NCBI GenBank assembly: GCA_945878355.1 | Contig: CAMCTC010000015.1 | Location: forward strand, 1-64,000 | Direction: 5' to 3' | DNA from: Bordetella parapertussis | GTDB taxonomy: Bacteria; Pseudomonadota; Gammaproteobacteria; Burkholderiales; Burkholderiaceae_C | DNA: 64,000 bases | Shown here: piece by piece, positions 52,813 to 60,770 of the stretch | Numbering within the stretch: position 1 is the first letter of the stretch | Layout of the letters: the number at the start of each line of letters is the position of its first letter | Translations under genes and position numbers: made by a program | Notes under the pieces: model-generated | Database searches by the model: none | Seen by the model: the letters and a program-made list of their open reading frames with translations, nothing else | Told to the model about the DNA's origin: nothing

Positions 52813-53185
52813 GAGGTACACCGATACGAGGTACACCGATACGAGGTACACCGATCATCGCGTGCACCACCTCGCGCAGGGTTTTATCCAGCGTTTCGAT
52901 ATCGCCTTCGCTGAGTGGTTTCGGTCTGTTGAAGGTTGCGGATTGGGCTTCGATCTCCGCCAAGCGCTGGGCCAAGTCGCGATCGAAGCCGATGACCAAG
53001 CTGCGGATGCGGTGTTCAGTCCGCTCGGTCAGTCGCCTGGCGCGGGCGCGAGCAGCCTCGACGATCCGATCCGCCTCGTTGCGTGCAGCGTCGATCGCCA
53101 ACAACGCAGCTTGTTCCGCTCGCAAGACTTCAGCGATGGCCTCGCCGACAGGATCCTGGATGGGCTGGCCTGGGCGCCCGTCCAC
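52805..53185 (-). CDS. Probable V-type ATPase subunit H/G (peripheral stalk helix)
   Basis: The 126-residue product is a long charged alpha-helix ('AIDAARNEADRIVEAARARA', 'RRLTERTEHRIRSLVIGFDR'), like the G/H subunits that pair with subunit E. No ATG exists in the frame ahead of the helix, so the GTG at 53185, 7 bp after the hemerythrin gene, is the likely start. The C-terminus carries three IGVPR units encoded by 15-bp tandem repeats. It is the first ATPase gene of the operon, as in Enterococcus and Thermus. Confidence 0.72.
   Translation of the reverse strand: MDGRPGQPIQDPVGEAIAEVLRAEQAALLAIDAARNEADRIVEAARARARRLTERTEHRIRSLVIGFDRDLAQRLAEIEAQSATFNRPKPLSEGDIETLDKTLREVVHAMIGVPRIGVPRIGVPRD
52811..52855. 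repeat. 15-bp tandem triplication at the subunit H/C gene junction
   Basis: Three exact copies of ACGAGGTACACCGAT run head to tail. On the minus strand they encode IGVPR three times at the C-terminus of the stalk subunit. The GTG start of the next gene lies at the boundary of the last copy, so changes in copy number lengthen only the upstream protein. Confidence 0.95.
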
Positions 53186-53192
53186 GAGGATT

Positions 53193-53687
53193 TCAGCCCG
53201 GCTCGCGCCGACTGGCCGGGTAAACGATCGCTTCCTCGAGTGCGATGTGCTCTCGGTAGAGTTCGGTGAAGACCGGGATCGCCGAGCGCAGCACGTCGAG
53301 GTCGTACCAGCTATAGCCCTCAGAAATCGCTTTGAGCTGTGGCGACAGCTCGAGCCAGTCTTCCTCCAGCCAGCCATGGTCTTGTTGCAAGCGGTGAACA
53401 TGGTGTATCAGCAATGCATCGCTGCCGTTCAGGAGCCGCGGGAAGACGAACGACTCTTCGGCCAGGTGATGGGCTTGTGCCGTGCCATCGAAGAAGCGGC
53501 AGATCTCGCCGGCCATTCGGCGGGCTGTGTCATCGACGCCATTTGCTTCAAGGTGGGCCTCCAGCGTCGACAACTTCGCCAGTGTCTGCATGACCTGACG
53601 ATGGGTCAGGTCCAGCGACTCGAACGAAGGCAGTGATGGGACGGCGGGCCGGGCTGGACGGGGGACTCTCGTTTTGGCGCTTGACAT
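53193..53687 (-). CDS. Hemerythrin HHE-domain protein
   Basis: The 164-residue protein has the hemerythrin cation-binding pattern, with histidines in 'LTHRQVMQTL', 'AQAHHLAEESFVFP', 'IHHVHRLQQDHGWLEED' and 'LYREHIALEEAIVYP', expected to hold a di-iron site. Such proteins sense or buffer O2, NO or iron. The N-terminus is basic and Pro-rich. The ATG at 53687 has a CAGGAG site. It lies 7 bp before the ATPase operon and 100 bp after the 2-oxoacid oxidoreductase operon, all on the same strand. Confidence 0.9.
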   Translation of the reverse strand: MSSAKTRVPRPARPAVPSLPSFESLDLTHRQVMQTLAKLSTLEAHLEANGVDDTARRMAGEICRFFDGTAQAHHLAEESFVFPRLLNGSDALLIHHVHRLQQDHGWLEEDWLELSPQLKAISEGYSWYDLDVLRSAIPVFTELYREHIALEEAIVYPASRREPG

Positions 53688-53787
53688 GTCAACTCCTGCT
53701 GTATGCGTTCGATTCTTAGTTGTTGCGTGTTGCCACGCTTGGGCTACATCAATCGCGGGCGCATTGAATTTCCTTCCACTCAAGCCC

Positions 53788-55416
53788 TCAGACAATCTCT
53801 GGCCGCATCTCAATTGCTCCGCAAGGGCATTCGGCGGCGCAGATGCCGCAACCTTTGCAGTAATCCAGATTGAACTCGAAGCGCTTGCCGGGACCCAGCT
53901 TGATCACCGCGTTGTCGGGGCAGACTCCGTAGCAGTTGTCGCACTCGAAACAGTTGCCGCAGCTCAGACAGCGCCTGGCTTCGAACAACGCGTTGTCCTC
54001 GGTCAGCCCACCCTGCACCTCGTCGAAACTGCTGGTGCGGCGCGCGAGGTCGAGTTGCGGGCGCATCTGCTTGGGCGCGTCGCTGTAATACCAAGGGTTG
54101 AGCTGCTCGAACAGCGCCGGTGCATGAGGCGGCTGCGGCGCCAACCGGGTGCCGCGCAGCCAGGCGTCGATGTGACGCGCAGCTTTCTTGCCATGGCCTA
54201 TGGCCACCGTCACGTTGCGTTCGGCCGGCACCATGTCACCACCGGCGAACAGGCCTGGGTAGCCGGTCATCATCGTCGCCGGATCGACCTGGACCACGCC
54301 GTTGTGGATCAGCAAGTCGGGCACGCTGTCGAGCAGCGACAAGTCGACTTCCTGGCCCAATGCCAGCACCAGCGAGTCGGCCGCCAGGGTCTCGAACTCG
54401 CCGGTAGGCTGTGGCACGCCTTGGTCGTCCAACCTCATTTTCTCGATCTTGAGCGCCCCGTCGCCGGCCTGCTTGATGGTCGACAGCCACTTGACCAGCA
54501 CCCCTTCCTGCAAAGCCTCTTCGACTTCGCTGTCGTGGGCCGGCATGCGCTCGCGGTTGCGGCGGTAGACGATGATGGCCTCGGTCGCCCCCAAGCGCTT
54601 GGCGGTGCGGGCAACGTCGACCGCGGTGTTGCCACCGCCATAGACGACGACCCGACGACCCAGCATCGGCTGTTCCTGGCCTTCCATCGATCGCAGCAAA
54701 GCCAGCGCGTCGAGGATGCGAGACGAGTCCTTGGCGGGGATGTACGCCCGCTTGGCGATGTGCGCGCCAACGGCCAAGAAACTCGCGTCAAAATGCCCCT
54801 GGGCCATCGTCTTCGACACGTCGCTGACCTTGGTCTCGAGATTGAGCGTGATCCCCATCGCGACGATGCGGGCGATCTCGGCGTCGAGTACATCGCGAGG
54901 CAACCGGTATTTGGGGATGCCGAATCGCATCATGCCGCCCAACATCGGACCGGCCTCGACCAATGTGACGGCGTGGCCCAGCCGGCGCAGTTGGTAAGCG
55001 GCCGACAACCCCGATGGGCCACCGCCGACCACCAGCACGCGCTTGCCGCTGTCGGGGCCGGCTTCCGGCAAAGCCCAGCCGCGCTTGATGGCCTCATCGC
55101 CGAGAAAGCGCTCGACCGAGTTGATGCCGACCGCAGCGTCTAGCTTGCTGCGATTGCAGGCGCCTTCGCAGCTGTGGTAGCAGACCCGCCCCATCACTGC
55201 AGGGAGAGGGTTGTCGCGGGTCAGGTGACGCCAGGCGGCCTCGTAGTTGCCCGACTCGGCTTGGTAGAGCCAACCCTGAATGTCTTCGCCGGCAGGGCAT
55301 TGGGCATTGCATGGCGGCAGCCGGTCGACATAGACCGGGCGCTCGGTGCGCCAGCTGCCGGTCTTGTTGGCCAGCGATGAGCCAGGGTCGAGCGTGATCG
55401 CAAAAGGCTTTTCCAC
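53788..55416 (-). CDS. GltD-like NAD(P)H flavoprotein fused to 2x[4Fe-4S] ferredoxin domain
   Basis: This 542-residue protein starts with the GltD-type Fe-S region (CNAQCPAG...CYHSCEGACNR). FAD (VLVVGGGPSGLSAAYQL) and NAD(P) (VVVYGGGNTAVDVAR) binding motifs follow. The C-terminus has two 4Fe-4S motifs (CFECDNCYGVCP and CKGCGICAAECP). It should connect the associated 2-oxoacid oxidoreductase to NAD(P)H, like PadH of the phenylglyoxylate enzyme or the NADPH-linked subunit of Azoarcus/Thauera 2-oxoglutarate oxidoreductase. The built-in ferredoxin domain would replace a separate delta subunit. It follows the beta-subunit gene by 3 bp. Confidence 0.88.
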   Translation of the reverse strand: MEKPFAITLDPGSSLANKTGSWRTERPVYVDRLPPCNAQCPAGEDIQGWLYQAESGNYEAAWRHLTRDNPLPAVMGRVCYHSCEGACNRSKLDAAVGINSVERFLGDEAIKRGWALPEAGPDSGKRVLVVGGGPSGLSAAYQLRRLGHAVTLVEAGPMLGGMMRFGIPKYRLPRDVLDAEIARIVAMGITLNLETKVSDVSKTMAQGHFDASFLAVGAHIAKRAYIPAKDSSRILDALALLRSMEGQEQPMLGRRVVVYGGGNTAVDVARTAKRLGATEAIIVYRRNRERMPAHDSEVEEALQEGVLVKWLSTIKQAGDGALKIEKMRLDDQGVPQPTGEFETLAADSLVLALGQEVDLSLLDSVPDLLIHNGVVQVDPATMMTGYPGLFAGGDMVPAERNVTVAIGHGKKAARHIDAWLRGTRLAPQPPHAPALFEQLNPWYYSDAPKQMRPQLDLARRTSSFDEVQGGLTEDNALFEARRCLSCGNCFECDNCYGVCPDNAVIKLGPGKRFEFNLDYCKGCGICAAECPCGAIEMRPEIV

Positions 55417-55419
55417 GCT

Positions 55420-56457
55420 TCAGTCTCCTGGCTGCTGCGCTGCGTCGAGCAGCTGGTAGCGGCGGATGTTGGCGTCGGCTGTGGCCTGGATGCGGTCGAT
55501 CATCGCTTGCCGAGATGGGGTGCCGAACAGGTGAGCGAAGCGCTTTTGTGGGCGCAGATAGTCCTCGACCGGCAGCTGACGGCGGATCTTGCTGACTTGG
55601 GTCAGCTCGCCGTTCTCGGCCTCAAAGACCGGAAAAAGTCCGGTCTCACAGGCCAGCCTGGCCAGGCGGACGGTGTCATGGCTGGCCGACCCCCAGCCCA
55701 GCGGGCAAGGCACCAGCACATGCAGATAGCGAGCGCCATGCAGGCTCATCGCTTTCTCGACCTTGGCTTCCAGGTCGCGCAGGTCGGCCACGGTGGCGGT
55801 GGCTACATAGGGGATTTCGTGCGCCATCGCGATCCGTGGCAGATTTTTGCCTTGGCCAAATTCGGCGCCGGGTTGCGGGCCCAGCGCCATCGTCGTGGCG
55901 GTGCGAGCGCCGGCTGGTGTTGCGGAACTGCGCTGCACGCCGGTGTTCATGTAGGCCTCGTTGTCGTAGCAGATGTAGAGCACGTCGTCGTTGCGCTCGA
56001 ACATGCCCGACAAACAGCCGAAACCGATGTCGGTGGTGCCGCCGTCGCCGCCTTGGGCGATGACCCGAACCGCGCTGCGTGCTGGGCCCGTTGCGCTTGC
56101 TTGCTTGGATGCCTTGACCTTGAGCGCAGCAGCGATGCCCGTGCCCACTGCGGCAGCGTTGCCGAACAGCGAGTGGATCCAGGGCAGCTGCCAAGAGGTC
56201 TCGGGGTAGGGCGTCGAGAACACCTCCAGGCAGCCGGTGGCGTTGGCGGCGATCAGCTGATTGCCTGTGGCACGCATCGCGGCGTCGACCGCATAGCGCG
56301 CGCCCAGCGCCTCTCCGCAACCCTGGCAGGCACGGTGGCCTGAGTTCAATGAATTGCTGCGGTCGGCCGACGACTGCACGCTGCGCTGCTCGGGCGCGAG
56401 CAGGCGGTTGCCGACCGTGAACGTGCCGGTCTGGTAGAACTTCACGGGCTGGCTCAT
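55420..56457 (-). CDS. porB: 2-oxoacid:acceptor oxidoreductase beta subunit (TPP-binding, PorB-like)
   Basis: The 345-residue subunit binds thiamine diphosphate ('GGDGGTTDIGFGCLSGMFER', 'YDNEAYMNTGVQRSSATPAG') and a [4Fe-4S] cluster ('HRACQGCGEALGAR', with 'NATGCLEVFSTPYPETSW'). These stretches are closest to pyruvate-type PorB, although phenylglyoxylate enzyme PadI is related. It decarboxylates a 2-oxoacid to the acyl-CoA with low-potential electrons. The start is directly after the alpha-subunit stop. Confidence 0.88.
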   Translation of the reverse strand: MSQPVKFYQTGTFTVGNRLLAPEQRSVQSSADRSNSLNSGHRACQGCGEALGARYAVDAAMRATGNQLIAANATGCLEVFSTPYPETSWQLPWIHSLFGNAAAVGTGIAAALKVKASKQASATGPARSAVRVIAQGGDGGTTDIGFGCLSGMFERNDDVLYICYDNEAYMNTGVQRSSATPAGARTATTMALGPQPGAEFGQGKNLPRIAMAHEIPYVATATVADLRDLEAKVEKAMSLHGARYLHVLVPCPLGWGSASHDTVRLARLACETGLFPVFEAENGELTQVSKIRRQLPVEDYLRPQKRFAHLFGTPSRQAMIDRIQATADANIRRYQLLDAAQQPGD

Positions 56458-57711
56458 CTAATTGACTTTCGACGCGACCGTGCCAATGTCGCGCAACAGG
56501 TTCTCGGCGATCGGCCCGCTGCGTCGTACCGTGGCCTCTCGCTCGAGTTGGCGCTTGACGATGCGCCAGTCCAGGTCCATGAAGGTCAGTGGCGCCAACT
56601 GGTCAGCAATGGCTTCGCGCAGCGTGCGGTGTAGCGAGGCCTTGGTGATGGCCCGTCCACCCAACCCGGCGATCACTGTGTAGCCATGCTGGCCCAGGCG
56701 ATGCAGCGCAAGCCGGACGTCGGTCGAGACCACGCCGCCCAAGCCGACCGAGAAGCTCTTCTCCAACACCACCACTCGCTGCGCGGCCTGCAGCGCTGCG
56801 CGCACCGCTGCCAGCGGGAAGGGACGGAATGACTGGATGCCCAGCACGCCGATCTTCAGGCCGTCGTCGCGCATCTCATCGATCGTGTCCTTCAAGGTGC
56901 CGAGCACTGAACCGAGTGCGACGACGATGGTCTCAGCGCCTTCGGTGCGGTAAGGCCGCACCAGCCCGCCTGAGCGACGGCCGAACCGTGACTCGAACTC
57001 GTCGGCGATGCGCGGGATCACTTCCAAGGCCGAGAGCTGTTTGGCGTGCGCCAGGTAACGCACCTCCATGAAGGCCTCGGGCCCGACCATCGCGCCTATC
57101 GAGACCGGATCGGCAGGGTCGAGCAACTGGCGTGGCTCGTATGGCGGCAAGAAGGCATCGACATCGGCCTGGGTCGGCATGTCGACCCGCTCATAGGCAT
57201 GGGTCAGGATGAAGCCGTCCATGCAGACCATCACCGGCATCGACAACTCTTCGGCCAGCTTGAAAGCCTGGATGTGCAGGTCCAGCGCTTCCTGGTTGCT
57301 CTCGGCGAAGAGTTGGATCCAGCCGCAGTCGCGCTGGCTCATGCTGTCGCTGTGGTCGTTCCAGATGTTGATCGGCGCGCCGATGGCCCGGTTAGCCACC
57401 GTCATCACGATCGGCAAGCCCAGGCCCGAGGCGTTGTACACCGCCTCGGCCATGAACAGCAGACCTTGGCTGGCGGTGGCGGTGTAGGCGCGAGCGCCGG
57501 CAGCGCTCGCGCCTATGGCCACACTCATCGCCGCGAACTCGCTCTCGACGTTGATGAACTCGCAGGGTTGCAGGTCGCCGCGCTTGACCCGCTCACCAAG
57601 CGCTTCGACGATGTGGGTCTGGGGTGAGATCGGGTAGGCGCAGATCACCTCGGGACGGCACAAGGCCACGGCCTCGGCAACGGCTTGTGAGCCTTCAGTC
57701 TGTTTGAGCAT
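56458..57711 (-). CDS. porA: 2-oxoacid:acceptor oxidoreductase alpha subunit (PorA-like)
   Basis: This 417-residue subunit has the PorA start 'EGSQAVAEAVALCRPEVICAYP', 'INVESEFAAMSVAIGASAAG', 'TATASQGLLFMAEAVYNASG' and 'MSQRDCGWIQLFAESNQEAL'. The C-terminal domain II follows ('IGVLGIQSFRPFPLAAVRAAL' region). The ATG at 57711 is chosen for the family start and overlaps the gamma gene by 17 bp; an upstream extension to 57813 is in a different frame of that gene. Confidence 0.9.
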   Translation of the reverse strand: MLKQTEGSQAVAEAVALCRPEVICAYPISPQTHIVEALGERVKRGDLQPCEFINVESEFAAMSVAIGASAAGARAYTATASQGLLFMAEAVYNASGLGLPIVMTVANRAIGAPINIWNDHSDSMSQRDCGWIQLFAESNQEALDLHIQAFKLAEELSMPVMVCMDGFILTHAYERVDMPTQADVDAFLPPYEPRQLLDPADPVSIGAMVGPEAFMEVRYLAHAKQLSALEVIPRIADEFESRFGRRSGGLVRPYRTEGAETIVVALGSVLGTLKDTIDEMRDDGLKIGVLGIQSFRPFPLAAVRAALQAAQRVVVLEKSFSVGLGGVVSTDVRLALHRLGQHGYTVIAGLGGRAITKASLHRTLREAIADQLAPLTFMDLDWRIVKRQLEREATVRRSGPIAENLLRDIGTVASKVN

Positions 57712-58279
57712 AGGCCGTTGCCTGCGTCTGTTGGCGGACGAACTCAAAGGCCTCGGTCGCTGCAGCGACATTGGCCTCGGCGACCTTGGCGCTGAACTTG
57801 TGGCGGATGGCATGCGCCACTGCCGCCAGCGTGATCAAGCTCGACAGCGCGGCAAAACCACCCAGCATCACTGCGTTGGGCAGCGGGCGGCCCAGATGTC
57901 TGATCGCGATCTCGGTCGCGGGTACGCTGCACCAGTGCGCATTTTCCTGCGCGATGTCAGCTAGGCCGAGCGCATGGAAATCGCGCTGACTGTTGATCAG
58001 CACATAGCCATCGGGCTGCAAGCCCTGGAACACATCGACCTGGTGCAGCAGCGTTGGGTCCTGCACGATCAGCACGTCGGGCGCCAGGATCGGTTCGCGG
58101 AGTCGGATTTCGCGGTCGGCGATGCGGCAAAACGCCACCACCGGGGCGCCAGTACGCTCGGAGCCGAAGCTCGGGAACGCCTGGGCATGGCGACCTTGCG
58201 CGAAGGCCGCGATGGACAGCAGTTCTGCTGCGGTCACCACGCCCTGACCGCCGCGGCCGTGAATCCTGATCTGAAGCAT
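57695..58279 (-). CDS. porG: 2-oxoacid:acceptor oxidoreductase gamma subunit (PorG-like)
   Basis: The 194-residue product begins 'QIRIHGRGGQGVVTAAELLS', the defining gamma-domain motif, and contains 'FPSFGSERTGAPVVAFCRI' and 'PNAVMLGGFAALSSL'. It is the first gene of the four-gene leftward operon (gamma, alpha, beta, GltD/ferredoxin fusion). The ATG at 58279 is chosen because it directly precedes the motif. Substrate is undetermined; pyruvate or an aromatic or branched 2-oxoacid is possible. Confidence 0.9.
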   Translation of the reverse strand: MLQIRIHGRGGQGVVTAAELLSIAAFAQGRHAQAFPSFGSERTGAPVVAFCRIADREIRLREPILAPDVLIVQDPTLLHQVDVFQGLQPDGYVLINSQRDFHALGLADIAQENAHWCSVPATEIAIRHLGRPLPNAVMLGGFAALSSLITLAAVAHAIRHKFSAKVAEANVAAATEAFEFVRQQTQATAYAQTD

Positions 58280-58402
58280 GACCTTCGCCCTTGTGGCAAC
58301 TTGCACCGGGGTCATGCTCGGTGGCTCTGGCGCCACCAGGGTTGAGTCAGGTCAAACTGCGGCCGGGTCGTTCGCCGACCCGCACCGCCAGCACCTCATC
58401 GA

Positions 58403-58963
58403 TTAAAGCGCAGCGTCTTTGAGCTTCTTCAGCGCGCGTGTCTTGATCTTGGTCGACGCAGGCTTGGCGGCGAAGGTTCTCAAAGCGCCGCTGAACGGGT
58501 CCTTGCCGAGGCGCTTTTTCTTGGCTGGGACGTGGTGCGCGCTGATCTTGAGCAGCCCTGGCAGCGTGAACGCGCCAAGACCTTTCTTGTGCACCGACGC
58601 CAACACGGTGGCCTCGAGCGCGGCGAGCACGGCTTTGGTGGCCTTGGCATCGACCCCGGATTGCTCGGCCAGATGCGTGTTGAGCGATGTCTTCGTGAAT
58701 GCGGTCTTGATCGGCTTGAACGCGGTCACTGGCTTGGCGGCCACGGTCTTGGCCGTTGCTGCGGCCTTCACAGGCGCTGCTTTTTTGACGACTGACTTGG
58801 CAACTGTCTTGGCGGGCGCTTTGGCAGCTGCTGCGGGCTTGAGAGCGGGTTTGACCACGGCCTTGACAGGCGACTTGGCCAGCAGGGTCACCGCTTTCTT
58901 CGCGGGTACCTGGGGCGCTTTTTTGGCAGGGGCAGCGGATGTTGTCTTCTTTGTGGTTGCCAT
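58403..58963 (-). CDS. HU-like DNA-binding protein with histone H1-like Lys/Ala tail
   Basis: The 186-residue protein combines a long N-terminal Lys/Ala/Pro-rich region (about 1-95, repeated PAKKA, KAAP and KTVA units, as in bacterial H1-like proteins) with a C-terminal HU/IHF-like domain ('FTKTSLNTHLAEQSGVDAKA', 'GLGAFTLPGLLKISAHHVPA', 'GKDPFSG'). Such proteins are common in Burkholderiales and compact the nucleoid. The ATG at 58963 starts the basic tail. It is divergent from the carboxylase genes. Confidence 0.85.
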   Translation of the reverse strand: MATTKKTTSAAPAKKAPQVPAKKAVTLLAKSPVKAVVKPALKPAAAAKAPAKTVAKSVVKKAAPVKAAATAKTVAAKPVTAFKPIKTAFTKTSLNTHLAEQSGVDAKATKAVLAALEATVLASVHKKGLGAFTLPGLLKISAHHVPAKKKRLGKDPFSGALRTFAAKPASTKIKTRALKKLKDAAL

Positions 58964-59125
58964 GGGGTTTCCCGTGTTGTGTTCAAGGCGTTGCCGCGGC
59001 TGCGACAAGCGGGGTCAATTCTAGAGGCGTAGCCTTGCGGCCCACGCAGTCATCAGCCACTCGGCGCAAGACGCTGGCTCGTGCCGGGCCTACGCTGCGC
59101 CTCACTCCGTAGTTCACCGCATCCC

Positions 59126-60748
59126 ATGGCCCACATCGAATCGACCTTGTCCCCCGGCAGCCAGGCCTATCGCGCCAACCGCGAGCACATGCTCGCGCTG
59201 ATCGACCGCGTTCGTGAGTACGAGCGGCGCACACTGGCCAAGTCGGCCGCCTCACGCGGGCGTTTCGAGAAGCGCCAACAACTGCTGCCGCGGGAGCGGC
59301 TGTCGCTGCTGCTCGATCCGGGCGCGCCGTTCCTGGAGTTGTGCTCGCTGGCGGGGCTGGGTCTAGACACGCCGGATCTCGACAAGAGCGTGCCTGGCGG
59401 CGGTGTGATCGCCGGCATCGGCTTCGTCTCGGGTCGGCGCTGCATGGTGATGGCGTCAGACTCGGGTATCGACGCCGGCGCGATGCAACCCATGGGGCTG
59501 GACAAGGTGCTGAGGGTGCAGGAGCTGGCGCTGGAGAACAAGTTGCCATTCGTGCAACTGGTTGAGAGCGCGGGTGCCAACCTGATGGCGTACCGGGTCG
59601 AGGATTTCATTCGCGGCGGCAATTCGTTCCGCAACCTCGCGCTGATGTCGGCCGCGGGTCAGCCGGTGGTCACGGTCACGCATGGCTCTTCAACCGCTGG
59701 CGGTGCTTACCAGACCGGGTTGTCGGACTACATCATCCTGGTGCGCGGGCGCTCGCGCGCCTTCCTGGCTGGCCCACCGCTGCTGATGGCCGCCACTGGC
59801 GAGGTCGCCACCGAGGAAGAGCTGGGCGGTGCCGAGATGCACACCAGCGTGTCAGGGCTGGGCGACTACTTGGCCGAGGACGACCCCGATGGCTTGCGAA
59901 TCGCGCGCGAAATCATGGCCCAAATCGACTGGGACCTGAACACGCCTGTGCCGGCTGCAAGGGCTTTCAAGCCGCCGCGCTTCGACGCCGAGGAGTTGCT
60001 CGCGGTGATGCCGATGGACCACAAGCGCCCGGTCGACATGCGGCAGGTGATCGCTCGCATCGCCGACGACTCCGACTTTCTTGAATTCGGCCAGAACTAC
60101 GGCTCGGCCACGGTCTGCGGCCACTTCAAGATCGAGGGCTGGCCGGTGGGCGTGATCACCAACAACGGGCCGATCGACCCCGACGGCGCGGCCAAGGCCA
60201 CCCACTTCATCCAGGCTTGCTGCCAGAGCCGCACGCCCATTCTCTACCTCAATAACACGACAGGCTTCATGGTCGGCAAGGCCTACGAGGAGGCCGGCAT
60301 CATCAAGCACGGCTCGAAGATGATCCAAGCCGTGACCAACGCGACAGTGCCGCAGATCACGATCTACTGCGGCGCCTCATTCGGTGCCGGCAACTACGGC
60401 ATGTGCGGTCGCGGTTTTCATCCGCGTTTTTGCTTCTCCTGGCCAAATGCGAAGACCGCAGTGATGGGCGGCGAGCAGGCCGCGGGCACGATGGTCATCG
60501 TCACCGAGGCGGCGATGCGGCGCAAGACCGGTGAGGTCGACCAGGCCAAGCTCGACGCGATGCGCGAGGCCATCATCGAGCGCTTCGATCGCCAGATGAG
60601 CGTGTTCACGACCAGCGCACAGCTGCTAGACGACGGCGTGATCGACCCGCGCGACACCCGGGCAGTGCTGTCCAAGGTGCTGGCAGTGTGCCGCGAGGCC
60701 GATGCGCGCGAGCCCCAGAAGATGCAGTTCGCCGTCGCCCGGCCTTGA
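59126..60748 (+). CDS. Acyl-CoA carboxylase, carboxyltransferase (beta) subunit
   Basis: This 540-residue subunit has the two crotonase-like halves of biotin-dependent carboxyltransferases: 'RERLSLLLDPGAPFLELCSL' at the front, 'GSSTAGGAYQTGLSDYIILV' in the N half, and 'GAGNYGMCGRGFHPRFCFSW' with 'AVMGGEQAAGTMVIV' in the C half. Length and motifs fit methylcrotonyl-CoA or geranyl-CoA carboxylase (MccB/AtuC) better than propionyl-CoA carboxylase. The choice cannot be settled from sequence alone. The biotin carboxylase gene follows 22 bp downstream. Confidence 0.88.
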   Translation: MAHIESTLSPGSQAYRANREHMLALIDRVREYERRTLAKSAASRGRFEKRQQLLPRERLSLLLDPGAPFLELCSLAGLGLDTPDLDKSVPGGGVIAGIGFVSGRRCMVMASDSGIDAGAMQPMGLDKVLRVQELALENKLPFVQLVESAGANLMAYRVEDFIRGGNSFRNLALMSAAGQPVVTVTHGSSTAGGAYQTGLSDYIILVRGRSRAFLAGPPLLMAATGEVATEEELGGAEMHTSVSGLGDYLAEDDPDGLRIAREIMAQIDWDLNTPVPAARAFKPPRFDAEELLAVMPMDHKRPVDMRQVIARIADDSDFLEFGQNYGSATVCGHFKIEGWPVGVITNNGPIDPDGAAKATHFIQACCQSRTPILYLNNTTGFMVGKAYEEAGIIKHGSKMIQAVTNATVPQITIYCGASFGAGNYGMCGRGFHPRFCFSWPNAKTAVMGGEQAAGTMVIVTEAAMRRKTGEVDQAKLDAMREAIIERFDRQMSVFTTSAQLLDDGVIDPRDTRAVLSKVLAVCREADAREPQKMQFAVARP

Positions 60749-60770
60749 GACCCACAGAGAAGCCTGCCCC

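Noticed and set aside
51341..53269. 642-codon open frame on the + strand
   Set aside because: Shadow of subunit I, C and H genes on the other strand; composition is implausible and nothing is recognisable.
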